Assembly (NCBI GenBank): GCA_963841715.1
Contig: CAWJDP010000005.1
Span: forward strand, 208,653-272,652
Length of the DNA: 64,000 bases
DNA from: DASPWW01 sp963841715
GTDB lineage: Bacteria > Actinomycetota > Thermoleophilia > Solirubrobacterales > 70-9
Direction of reading: 5' to 3'
Shown here in pieces: positions 48,196-55,861 of this stretch. A model generated the notes under the pieces. That model was not told where the DNA came from. It was given only the letters and a program-made list of their open reading frames with translations, and made no database searches. Each line of letters opens with the position of its first letter. Position 1 is the stretch's first letter. A program made the translations under genes and the position numbers.

Positions 48196-49137
48196 CTACC
48201 TGCCCGAGAGGTCCTGGGGGAAGGTCTGCTCGCGCGCGGGCGGGTCGTCGGCGAGCAGGCGCGGGACGGTCACCGGGCGCAGATGCCTCTTCTCGAGCCC
48301 GGCGAGGACCTTCGGAAGCGCGGCGACGGTCTGGGCGCGGTCGCCGCCGCCGTCGTGGAAAAGCACGATCGAGCCAGGGTGGATGCCTTTGAGCGCGGTG
48401 TTGACGATCGACTGGACGCCGGGGTCGGTGTAGTCGTCGGTATCGGTGCTCCACAGCACCATCAGCATGTGGAACTGCTTCAGCAGCGAGAACGTCTCCT
48501 CGTTGAACGAGCCGTACGGAGGGCGGAACAGGACCGGGTGCTGAATCCCGTAGCGATCGAGTGCGTCCGATTGGCTCGTCAGCTCCGACGACTGCACCTC
48601 GTCGGTCTGCTCCGCCATCTGCACGTGGTCGTAGGTGTGGTTGCCGATCACCATCCCGGCCTTCTCGAGCTCTGAGGAATACGCGTGGAAGGTCGGGATC
48701 TCGCGCCCGATCTCGAAGAACGTCGCCTGCGCGTGCCAGTTGTTGAGGATCTTGAGGATCTTCGGCGTGTCCGGGCTCGGCCCGTCGTCGAACGTCAGCG
48801 CGACCTCGGGTGCCTTGCCCGTTCCCTCGCGCACGAACTGCGTGTAGCTGAGTGTGGTGTTGACCGCCTGGAGGTCGAGCTGCTTCTCGTTCGGCCGCGG
48901 CGGCGGCGAGCCCGCCCACGACTGGTGCGGGCCGTTGGCCTTTCCGCTCCCGGAGGCGCCCGCGAACGGGCCGAACTTCGCACCGAGGAAGATCGCCGCC
49001 ACGAGCACGGCGCCGGCGATCGCGATCAGCGCCATCCTCATGTTCCGCTTCCGCTTCCGGCGGACGACCGACGCGCGCTCGCGACGCTGGCGCGCGGGCG
49101 CGAGCACGATCCGCTCCCATTCCTGCGTGATGCCCAT
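48196..49137 (-). CDS. Polysaccharide deacetylase family protein
   Basis: Membrane-anchored, extracellular NodB-homology deacetylase of peptidoglycan or another glycan; 313 aa. After a basic cytoplasmic N-terminus and one helix (MALIAIAGAVLVAAIFLGA) come the NodB motifs VALTFDDGPSPDTPKIL (catalytic Asp and metal Asp), IGNHTYDHVQM (metal His pair), LFRPPYGSFNEET, VLWSTDTDDYTDPG and GSIVLFHDGGGDR. All metal ligands are present. Confidence 0.92.
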   Translation of the reverse strand: MGITQEWERIVLAPARQRRERASVVRRKRKRNMRMALIAIAGAVLVAAIFLGAKFGPFAGASGSGKANGPHQSWAGSPPPRPNEKQLDLQAVNTTLSYTQFVREGTGKAPEVALTFDDGPSPDTPKILKILNNWHAQATFFEIGREIPTFHAYSSELEKAGMVIGNHTYDHVQMAEQTDEVQSSELTSQSDALDRYGIQHPVLFRPPYGSFNEETFSLLKQFHMLMVLWSTDTDDYTDPGVQSIVNTALKGIHPGSIVLFHDGGGDRAQTVAALPKVLAGLEKRHLRPVTVPRLLADDPPAREQTFPQDLSGR

Positions 49138-49200
49138 AATTGTCTTCGTGGAGATTTAGCAGGCCCGCGGCTCTCGGGACGCCGGATGTACGGTTCGGCC

Positions 49201-49938
49201 ATGGGTCGTCGCGCTCTCGCAGCCGTCCTTGTCGCCGTCCTCGCCGCCGCGCTCGCGGTGTCCGGCTGTGGAGGCTCGAGCGACGGCAGCGCGACCCAGG
49301 GCTTCGCGAGCCTTGCGACTCAGCGCTGCAGGACGCAGACCGCGGTCGAGGGATCGGAGAAGCCGCCGCCGGCCTCGATGAAGCTGCCGCTGCCCGCTTC
49401 GGTCGCCGACGGCTTGACCGCGTACGTGAACTCGACCGATATCACGCTCGCCGCGCCGAAGGGCTGGCGCTGCGGATCGCTCGTCGGCATGGACGGGACG
49501 CTGACGATGTCGGTCTACCCGCCGGGGCAGAAGGATCCGCTGGCGTCGGGGAGCGACTCGACCGGCCAGGGGGTTACGGCGCAGCTGATCACCGGCTGCC
49601 AGGGCTGCGTCCACGACCTCGTCTGCTCGGTGTTCCCGAGCGCGCACGTCGTCCGCACCTACGCGCGGCAGGGAACGACCTGCCCAACTCCGAATCCGAC
49701 CGCGCAGACGGCCCAGAGTCTGGGGCCGAACGCGATCCTGTTCATCGATCCGCCCCGCGTGAAGGGCCAGGGGACGCCGAGCGGCGGTGCCGAGCGCGCG
49801 ATGGGGGTGGTGAAGCTCTCGGATTCGTTTGGCAACCAGGCCGCCGGGACGGCGCAGATCACCTGCACGCTGCCGAGCGGCGAGGCCGACGCCTGCGCCG
49901 GGATCATCGGCGCGGCGCTGTCGGCGGTCCTGCCCTAG
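49201..49938 (+). CDS. Putative lipoprotein, unknown function
   Basis: 245 aa. A signal peptide (RALAAVLVAVLAAALAVSGC) ends in a lipobox-like V-S-G-C followed by GGSSDGS. The mature part has several Cys pairs (QRCRTQT, GWRCGSL, ITGCQGCVHDLVC, QITCTLPSGEADAC) suggesting an extracellular disulfide-stabilised fold. No family recognised. ATG 49201 is used; ATG 49186 would add five residues. The stop overlaps the convergent ddl2 by 4 bp. Confidence 0.75.
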   Translation: MGRRALAAVLVAVLAAALAVSGCGGSSDGSATQGFASLATQRCRTQTAVEGSEKPPPASMKLPLPASVADGLTAYVNSTDITLAAPKGWRCGSLVGMDGTLTMSVYPPGQKDPLASGSDSTGQGVTAQLITGCQGCVHDLVCSVFPSAHVVRTYARQGTTCPTPNPTAQTAQSLGPNAILFIDPPRVKGQGTPSGGAERAMGVVKLSDSFGNQAAGTAQITCTLPSGEADACAGIIGAALSAVLP

Positions 49939-50885
49939 CTCCTCGCGCCCGCGGGCTCGGCGCGCGCCCGCGCGAGCTCGACGATCCGCGCGACCGCGTC
50001 CTCGAACGACATCCCAGCGGCCTCGGCGGCCATCGGGAACAGGCTCGTGTCCGTGAGCCCGGGGATCGCGTTCGCCTCGAGCACCTGCGCGCCCTCGTCC
50101 TCGCCGAGCATGAGGTCGACGCGCGCGAAGCCCTCGAGGCCGAGCACCTCCCACGTCCGCCGCGCGGCGTCGCGGACCTCGTCGGCCTCGTCCGGGTCGA
50201 GCTCGGCGGGGCACACGTAGTCGGTGCGCCCGATCTCGTACCGGGCCTCGAAGTTGAAGAAGTCCTCCTGCTTCGGGATCGCCTCGACGATCGGCAGCGG
50301 CTCGCCGTCGAGGATCCCGACCGCGAGCTCGCGCCCCTTGACGTAGCGCTCGACGAGCACGTGGTCGTCGTAGCTGAACGCCGCGACGAGCGCCTCGGGG
50401 ACCTTGGCGCGGTCGGGCGCGAACTCGACTCCGAGCGAGGAGCCCTGCGCGGCGGGCTTGACGACGAGCGGGAAGCCGAGCCTGCCCTCGATCTCCTCGA
50501 GCGCGTCGCCGGCGCCGAGCTCGCGGAACGCGGTCGCGTTGAACGCGACCCAGTCGGGGGTCGGGATCCCGGCGCCGCGAAGCTGGTGCTTGGAGCCGAT
50601 CTTGTTCATCGAGCTCGCGCACGCCGCGACCCCGGGCCCCGTGTAGGGGATGCCGAGGATCTCGAGCAGCTCCTGCACGGTCCCGTCCTCGCCGCCCGGG
50701 CCGTGGAGGGCGATGAACGCGACGTCGGGGCGCTCGGCCTTGAGCCGCGCGACGAGGTCGGCGCCGGGGTCGATCGCGACGACGTCATGGCCGAGAGAGC
50801 GCAGCGCGTCCTCGACCCGCGCCCCCGAGCGGGCCGACACCTGGGCCTCGAGCGAGCGCCCGCCGGCGAGCACGGCGATCTTCAT
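49935..50885 (-). CDS. ddl: D-alanine--D-alanine ligase (second copy)
   Basis: ATP-grasp ligase, 316 aa: AVLAGGRSLEAQVSARSGAR, FIALHGPGGEDGTVQELLEI, YTGPGVAACASSMNKIGSKH, VVKPAAQGSSLGVEF and LEANAIPGLTDTSLFPMAAE. The N-terminal serine motif reads SLEAQVS rather than the usual SxEHEVS, and differs from the copy at 10392, so specificity may have shifted. Starts within a TGATG overlap with the aminotransferase stop. Confidence 0.9.
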   Translation of the reverse strand: MKIAVLAGGRSLEAQVSARSGARVEDALRSLGHDVVAIDPGADLVARLKAERPDVAFIALHGPGGEDGTVQELLEILGIPYTGPGVAACASSMNKIGSKHQLRGAGIPTPDWVAFNATAFRELGAGDALEEIEGRLGFPLVVKPAAQGSSLGVEFAPDRAKVPEALVAAFSYDDHVLVERYVKGRELAVGILDGEPLPIVEAIPKQEDFFNFEARYEIGRTDYVCPAELDPDEADEVRDAARRTWEVLGLEGFARVDLMLGEDEGAQVLEANAIPGLTDTSLFPMAAEAAGMSFEDAVARIVELARARAEPAGARS

Positions 50886-52318
50886 CAGCTGCCGGTGTCG
50901 CGGCGGAAGGGGACGACGTCGCCAACATCATTGCCCGCCGCTTCCTCCGCTTCGCGTCCGGGAGCGGCGGGGTCGGTGCCAGGACGGGGGATCGAGTGCT
51001 CGCCGGTGATCGTCTCGTACAGCCGCACCTGCTCCCACACGACCTTGCCGATCCGCTTGATCCCCTCGCGGATCTCGTCCGCGGTCGAGCCGGAGAAGTT
51101 GAGCCGCATCGAGCTCGACCCGCGCCCGTCGACGTACGCGGCCGAGCCGGGGACGAAGGCGACGTTCTCGCGCAGCGCCTTCGCGAGCAAATCCGACGTG
51201 TTGATGTAGTCGGGCAGCGTCGCCCACAGGAACAGGCCGCCGTCGGGCCGGCTCCACTCGGCCTGCGGCGGGAAGTGGCGCTCGAGCGCCTCGAGCATCG
51301 CGTCGCGGCGCTCGCGGTAGATCTCCGCGAGGTCGGCGATGTACTCGCGCCACCGCCCCTCGGCGAAGTACTCGAGCACGAAGTACTGCGTCAGCGTCGA
51401 CGTGCAGAGGTCAGAGGCCTGCTTGCCGAGCACGATCTTCTCCATCACCGGCGGCGGCGCGACCGCCCATCCGAGCCGGATCCCGGGCGAGAGGATCTTC
51501 GAGAACGTCCCGAGGTAGATCACGTAGTCGCCGCCGTCGAGCTGGTACAGCGGCGGCAGCGGATCGCCCTCGTAGCGGAGCAGGCCGTAGGGGTTGTCCT
51601 CGACGACGAGCAGCTCGCGCTCGCGCGCGATCTCGACGAGGCGCCGCCGGCGCTCGAGCGACAGCGTCACGCCGGCGGGGTTCTGGAACGAGGGCACCGT
51701 GTAGATGAACTTCGGCCGCCGCCCCTCGGCGTCGAGCTGCGCGAGCAGGCGCTCGAGCTCGTCGATCCTCATCCCGTCCTCGTCGGTCTCGACGTGGTGG
51801 GTGTCGGCCTCGTAGGCACAGAACACCGGCACCGCGCCGGGATACGTGGGGCCCTCGCAGATCACCGGGTCGCTGGGGTCGATCAGCGTCTTCGTCACGA
51901 GGTCGATCGCCTGCTGCCCGCCCGTCGTGACGATGATGTCGTCGGGGTCGGGGTTCATCCCCTCGGCGGCCATCACGTCGCCGATGCACTCCTTAGTGCG
52001 CTCGAAGCCCTCGGTCGGGCCGTACTGGAGCGCCTTCGCCGCCGACGTCTGCGCGATCCGCGTCATCTGCGCCGCGAACGACTCGGGCGGGAAGGTCGAC
52101 GTGTCGGGGAGCCCGCCGGCGAGCGAGATCACCTCGGGCCGCTCGGTGATCGCCATCAGGTCGCGCATCGCCGACGAGCGCATCACCTGCGTGCGCTGTG
52201 CGAACAGCCCCGCGTAGCGCTCGAGGTCGCGCGCGCTCGTGTGCGCGCGGCGGTGGCGGGCGCTCGGGGTGACGGGCGGGCGCTCCCCCTCGGGAGGGCT
52301 CTGTGGTCGCTCGGCCAC
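50885..52318 (-). CDS. PLP-dependent aminotransferase, class I/II (LysN/Aro8-like)
   Basis: Cytosolic fold-type I aminotransferase of 477 aa. After a 50-residue low-complexity lead come VISLAGGLPDTSTFPPESFA, LQYGPTEGF, IIVTTGGQQAIDLVTKTLID, VPSFQNPAGVTLSLERRRRL, VEDNPYGLLRYEG and the PLP-lysine segment YLGTFSKILSPGIRLGWAVA, with MRLNFSG near the end. The motif set fits 2-aminoadipate/aromatic aminotransferases or MocR-like catalytic domains, here without a GntR domain. GTG 52318 is preferred; the frame is open to 52663. Confidence 0.85.
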   Translation of the reverse strand: MAERPQSPPEGERPPVTPSARHRRAHTSARDLERYAGLFAQRTQVMRSSAMRDLMAITERPEVISLAGGLPDTSTFPPESFAAQMTRIAQTSAAKALQYGPTEGFERTKECIGDVMAAEGMNPDPDDIIVTTGGQQAIDLVTKTLIDPSDPVICEGPTYPGAVPVFCAYEADTHHVETDEDGMRIDELERLLAQLDAEGRRPKFIYTVPSFQNPAGVTLSLERRRRLVEIARERELLVVEDNPYGLLRYEGDPLPPLYQLDGGDYVIYLGTFSKILSPGIRLGWAVAPPPVMEKIVLGKQASDLCTSTLTQYFVLEYFAEGRWREYIADLAEIYRERRDAMLEALERHFPPQAEWSRPDGGLFLWATLPDYINTSDLLAKALRENVAFVPGSAAYVDGRGSSSMRLNFSGSTADEIREGIKRIGKVVWEQVRLYETITGEHSIPRPGTDPAAPGREAEEAAGNDVGDVVPFRRDTGS

Positions 52319-52445
52319 GCGCCAAGTGTGGCGCAATCGGCCGGGCTCGTGCCCTGGGGATCGGTAGGGTTCGTGAGAGGTACACGAAAGCGGCGGGGCC
52401 GGGCTCCGGACGGCGGGGCCGCGGCCGGCCGGAATGGGAGGAAAC

Positions 52446-53081
52446 ATGAGCAGGCTCAGAGGAGCTCGGCCGAGTCCAGTGCTGATTGTCTCGATCCTGG
52501 CACTGGTCGCGGCGCTTGCCGGCAGCGCGGTCGCGAGTCCGACCGCGTCGACCAGCGTCAGCAAGAGCAAGACGAAGAAGATCGCCAAGAAGCAGGCGAA
52601 CAAGCAGATCGACAAGCGGCTTCCCTGGACGAACGGCGACATCGCGGACAACGCGATCAGCACCGGGAAGGTTCAGGACAACGCGATCAGCACCGGGAAA
52701 GTTCAGGACAACGCGATCAGCACCGGGAAGGTTCAGGATGCAGCAGTAACTCCCGAGAAGCTCAGCGCCGGCGCGATCCCGGGCCGCGCGTTCGGGGAGA
52801 TCCTGAGCGGCAATGTGTCGAGCAACAAGCCGAGCTCCGGGATCACGAGCGCGAACGTCAGCCACCCGTCGAGTGGAATCAACTGCATCAGCGGTTTGAG
52901 TTTCACGCCCAACGGGGCGCTCGGGACGGTGCGCTACGACAACCTCGACGACGACGAGATCGTCCACACTCAGCTCGGAGTGGTTGCCCCGTGCCCAGCG
53001 GGCACGCAGATCTCGACGAGTGTGTTCGATCCGGGCACTCCCGGCCTCGAGAACGAGGCGTTCACGATCTGGATCTTCTAG
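52446..53081 (+). CDS. Secreted/anchored repeat protein, paralogue of the gene at 23664
   Basis: 211 aa, function unknown. ATG 52446 has GGGAGG 5 nt upstream. Same plan as the protein at 23664: MSRLRGARPSPVLIVSILAL (cut) anchor, Lys-rich stretch (KSKTKKIAKKQANKQIDKR), repeats, then a globular C-terminal domain with two Cys (INCISGLSF, VVAPCPAGTQ). Here the repeats are three tandem 10-residue units DNAISTGKVQ. The C-terminal domain is unlike that of the paralogue, so the repeat/anchor module carries different heads. Confidence 0.75.
   Translation: MSRLRGARPSPVLIVSILALVAALAGSAVASPTASTSVSKSKTKKIAKKQANKQIDKRLPWTNGDIADNAISTGKVQDNAISTGKVQDNAISTGKVQDAAVTPEKLSAGAIPGRAFGEILSGNVSSNKPSSGITSANVSHPSSGINCISGLSFTPNGALGTVRYDNLDDDEIVHTQLGVVAPCPAGTQISTSVFDPGTPGLENEAFTIWIF
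52647..52736 (+). repeat. Three tandem 30-bp coding repeats
   Basis: Units at 52647-52676, 52677-52706 and 52707-52736, identical except for one A/G change in the second. Each encodes DNAISTGKVQ. The near-identity at DNA level points to recent expansion or ongoing slippage. Confidence 0.9.
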
Positions 53082-53166
53082 ACGCGAACGTTGGCCTAGG
53101 GAGAGATCCCGTAGGTCGTAAGGGACGCATTGGAGCGGGCGGCGCGCAGGCGCCGCCCGTTTCGCG

Positions 53167-53535
53167 CTACTTGGAGGCCTCGTCGGCGCTCTGAGCGCCG
53201 CCGCCCTTCGATCCCTTGCCGCTGGCGTGGGACTTCCCGCTGGCCTCGTCGGCCGTCGTGCCGCCGCTGCCCGCGCCCGAGCCCTTGGCGTGCGATCGCC
53301 CCGCGCCGGCACGCTCGTCGGCCGTCCCGCCCGACTTGCCCGACGCGCGGTGCCCGGGCTTGCCCGAGCCCGTCGAGTCCCTCGCCTTGGTCGCCGAGCT
53401 TGTCGACGTCGTGGTGTTGGAGCTCGAGCTGGAGCCGCCGTTACCGCTGCCGCAGCCAGCCGCCCCCGCCATGAGAACCGCCCCGGCAGCGAGCGTTGCG
53501 ATCAGCCTCCCGCGCACGACCGGCCACGCTATCAA
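53167..53535 (-). CDS. Small Ser/Gly-rich putative lipoprotein
   Basis: 122 aa. A signal segment (LIATLAAGAVLMAGAAGC) with an A-A-G-C lipobox precedes a low-complexity Ser/Gly/Lys chain with recurrent TADE(A/R)-like and ASGK units (KSGGTADERAG, SGGTTADEASGKS). Disordered surface linker or coat; no family recognised. The open frame could be composition-driven, though the signal peptide argues for a gene. Confidence 0.6.
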   Translation of the reverse strand: MIAWPVVRGRLIATLAAGAVLMAGAAGCGSGNGGSSSSSNTTTSTSSATKARDSTGSGKPGHRASGKSGGTADERAGAGRSHAKGSGAGSGGTTADEASGKSHASGKGSKGGGAQSADEASK

Positions 53536-53651
53536 CGCGGGGTTCGCGGTCCGGACGTCTCGCCTGACGTGTACGGCGCAAGCCGATCTCAGAGGACGAG
53601 ATTCAACGCGAGACCGAGCGCCTGCGCGGCGGCTGAGTCCCGGGTCGCGCC

Positions 53652-53861
53652 CTAGACCGTGACGTGGCCGACGACGCTGCGCGTCTCGGGGATTGGCTCG
53701 CCGGTGCGCGCGAGCACGTCGAGATAGAGCGCGATCGCCTCCCGAATCCCGCGTTCCGCCTCCTCAGGCGTGTCGCCGACCGTGAACACGGGAAGGTCGG
53801 CGGCGCAGGCGCTCCAGCTCCCGTCGTCTGCCTGCTCGTAAATGACCCCGTACGTTCTCAT
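53652..53861 (-). CDS. hicB: HicB-family antitoxin (module 1)
   Basis: 69 aa of HicB type: TYGVIYEQADDGSWSACAAD (cut), LPVFTVGDTPEEAERGIREA and IALYLDVLARTGEPIPE. The partial RNase-H-like fold neutralises HicA. No C-terminal DNA-binding domain, so autoregulation by a separate domain is not evident. It overlaps the upstream hicA by 4 bp. Confidence 0.88.
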   Translation of the reverse strand: MRTYGVIYEQADDGSWSACAADLPVFTVGDTPEEAERGIREAIALYLDVLARTGEPIPETRSVVGHVTV

Positions 53862-54061
53862 CGCAGATGCTCCAGTCCGGTACTTCGCCGGATTCTAGTA
53901 AGCGTTCCCTTGGGTACCTCCCTATTTCTCTTTCCGCCGCCCGCGGTCACCACATGCCGTCCATCATGGTGCCGCCAAACCTGATGTGACCCCTCCGTCC
54001 TCACGACGACCCACCCGGCTTTCGTAAGCGCGCGGGCGACATCCCGGTACTTCTTTGCCAC
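53858..54061 (-). CDS. hicA: HicA-family toxin (module 1)
   Basis: 67-aa mRNA interferase of the dsRBD-like HicA fold: YRDVARALTKAGWVVVRTEG, then GSHQVWRHHDGRHVV with the catalytic His, and EVPKGTLTRIRRSTGLE. Toxin-first order (hicA-hicB) with a 4-bp overlap is typical. Confidence 0.9.
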   Translation of the reverse strand: MAKKYRDVARALTKAGWVVVRTEGSHQVWRHHDGRHVVTAGGGKRNREVPKGTLTRIRRSTGLEHLR

Positions 54062-54138
54062 GCATGCCAGGGTCGCCCTCCGGACGTGACGCGCGGCGCT
54101 GACTTCGAGCCAAACGCGTCACGCCGGAGTACGCAACA

Positions 54139-54957
54139 TCAACCGTGCGTGATCCGGATCAGCTTGATCTCTTCCTTGTTGCCGCTGATCGTGTGCTCCT
54201 GGATGTCGCCGACACCCTTCACGTACCACTTGCGCTCGGCGACGCCCGGGTCGAGCTTCGGCGCCGTCTCCTCGGTCAGCAGGGTCTTCTTATAGGAGCC
54301 CTGCGGGACCGTCAGCGGCCCGCCGCTCCCCAGCACCTTCGCCTGATCGAGCGCGTACTTGGGGTAGTACTCCTGCCGGTACTGGTCGCCCTTCTGCGGG
54401 TTGCCCGGCATGATGATCCCGGGCTCGGCGCCGTCCACGCCCGCCTCCCAGGAGTCCGACTGCTTCACGAACTTGTGGCTCTTGTTGAGCTCGCGCGTGT
54501 CCTCGCCCATGTACCAGACGTTGCCCTGCTTGTCCTGGGCGTACCAGTCGAACGTCTTCTCGACGGGCCGGCCCTTTGAGTCGGACACTACGTCGTGGAC
54601 GATCGTCGCGTTGACGCCGAGGACCTTCTTCGTCCTGTTCGTCACCGTCTCGTCGTCGAACTGCTTCGTGTGCCCGTTCTCCGCCACGCCGGAGTAGTGG
54701 AACCCGGTTCCCGGGATCAGCGGGAAGTACGGGTTATCGATCTTGGTGACGAAGTTCTTCGGGTCGATGCTCGGCTTGTAGGTGCCGTGGACCGGCGCCA
54801 GCGCCGACGCCGACTGGGCCGAGCTGCTCGCGCTCGACGACGTGCTCCCGCCGCCCGATGATCCGCACGCCGCGAGCGCCGTCGCGATCAGCCCCAGGGC
54901 CACCGCGCTCGACGCCTGTCTGACTGAGATTTGATGATCCAACCGCATGGCTCGCAT
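54139..54957 (-). CDS. Putative lipoprotein, unknown function
   Basis: 272 aa. Signal peptide SSAVALGLIATALAAC with lipobox L-A-A-C, a Ser-rich spacer, then a beta-rich mature domain (NPYFPLIPGTGFHYSG, FDWYAQDKQGNVWYMGEDTR and KWYVKGVGDIQEHTI). The pattern recurs in actinobacterial secreted proteins of unknown role. Intact; ends 77 bp before hicA on the same strand. Confidence 0.78.
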   Translation of the reverse strand: MRAMRLDHQISVRQASSAVALGLIATALAACGSSGGGSTSSSASSSAQSASALAPVHGTYKPSIDPKNFVTKIDNPYFPLIPGTGFHYSGVAENGHTKQFDDETVTNRTKKVLGVNATIVHDVVSDSKGRPVEKTFDWYAQDKQGNVWYMGEDTRELNKSHKFVKQSDSWEAGVDGAEPGIIMPGNPQKGDQYRQEYYPKYALDQAKVLGSGGPLTVPQGSYKKTLLTEETAPKLDPGVAERKWYVKGVGDIQEHTISGNKEEIKLIRITHG

Positions 54958-55051
54958 CTCCTATGTCGTGTGACCGGCCCCCTGCTTTCGCGCCGCCCTC
55001 ACTTGTAGAGACCAGGAGATGAAGGGACCGTGAAAGCGCCCCGGGGATACG

Positions 55052-55345
55052 ATGCGCGACGTGGAAGCTGGCGGCCAGAGCGAGCAGCAGCTTCGCGATC
55101 AGGCGCTCACGAGCCTGAAGAAGAAGCGCGACTTCAAGACGCACATCCTCATGTACGTCGTCATCAACGCAGTGCTCGTGGGGATCTGGGCATTGACGAC
55201 GGCCCCCGGGTTCTTTTGGCCGATCTTCGTCATCGGCGGCTGGGGAATCGGCGTGATCGGCAACGCCTGGGACGTCTACGGCCGCAAGCCGATCTCAGAG
55301 GACGAGATCCAGCGCGAGACCGAGCGCCTTCGCGGCAACGGCTGA
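55052..55345 (+). CDS. 2TM domain-containing protein
   Basis: 97 aa: charged N-terminus (LRDQALTSLKKKRDFKTHIL) then two helices (MYVVINAVLVGIWALTTAPG, FFWPIFVIGGWGIGVIGNAW) and a short cytoplasmic tail. This is the 2TM family pattern, sometimes fused to histidine kinases; the stand-alone role is unknown. Confidence 0.85.
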   Translation: MRDVEAGGQSEQQLRDQALTSLKKKRDFKTHILMYVVINAVLVGIWALTTAPGFFWPIFVIGGWGIGVIGNAWDVYGRKPISEDEIQRETERLRGNG

Positions 55346-55389
55346 GCCCTACCCCGCGCCGCCCCTCGACCGCTAGCCTTGCTCGGCTC

Positions 55390-55848
55390 GTGGACCTCTT
55401 CTTCCATGCATGCCAGGGGCTGGGGCTGGCGCTCGCGATCGGGATCGTCGCCGGCGCGATCGGCGGCACCTGGGCCGAGCGCGGCGCGCTCGCGTTGGTC
55501 ATCGGCGTCGCCGTCTCGATCGTCGGCGGGCTCGTGTGGGGCCAGCGCCTGACCCAGGCCGACGTCGACCACCCGGCGTGGCCGGGATGGCCGGTCGGCT
55601 TCGTGGCGACGTTCTTCGCCCTGTATGTGGCCTGCAACTTCGTCCAGGGGGCGGTCGAGCGGGCCGGGGAGGATGGGTCCGCGGGCACCACCGCGGCCCT
55701 CGTCGGCGTCGCCGGGCTTGTCCTCGCCGGCCTCGTGATCGTGATCCCGCCGATCTCGCTCGTCGCGCTGGTCGGGATCATCTATCTGTGGTTCGCGCAG
55801 CGCCGCCGCGCCGCCCAGAAGCACGCCGGGCTGCGCTCGATCCGCTGA
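55390..55848 (+). CDS. Four-helix membrane protein, unknown function
   Basis: 152 aa from GTG 55390. Four hydrophobic segments: GLALAIGIVAGAIGG, LALVIGVAVSIVGGLVWG, GFVATFFALYVACNFVQGAV and LVGVAGLVLAGLVIVIPPIS (cut); basic C-terminus (FAQRRRAAQKHAG). No family recognised. Lies 13 bp upstream of the phosphodiesterase gene and probably shares its transcript. Confidence 0.7.
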   Translation: MDLFFHACQGLGLALAIGIVAGAIGGTWAERGALALVIGVAVSIVGGLVWGQRLTQADVDHPAWPGWPVGFVATFFALYVACNFVQGAVERAGEDGSAGTTAALVGVAGLVLAGLVIVIPPISLVALVGIIYLWFAQRRRAAQKHAGLRSIR

Positions 55849-55861
55849 GTCACCGACCGCC

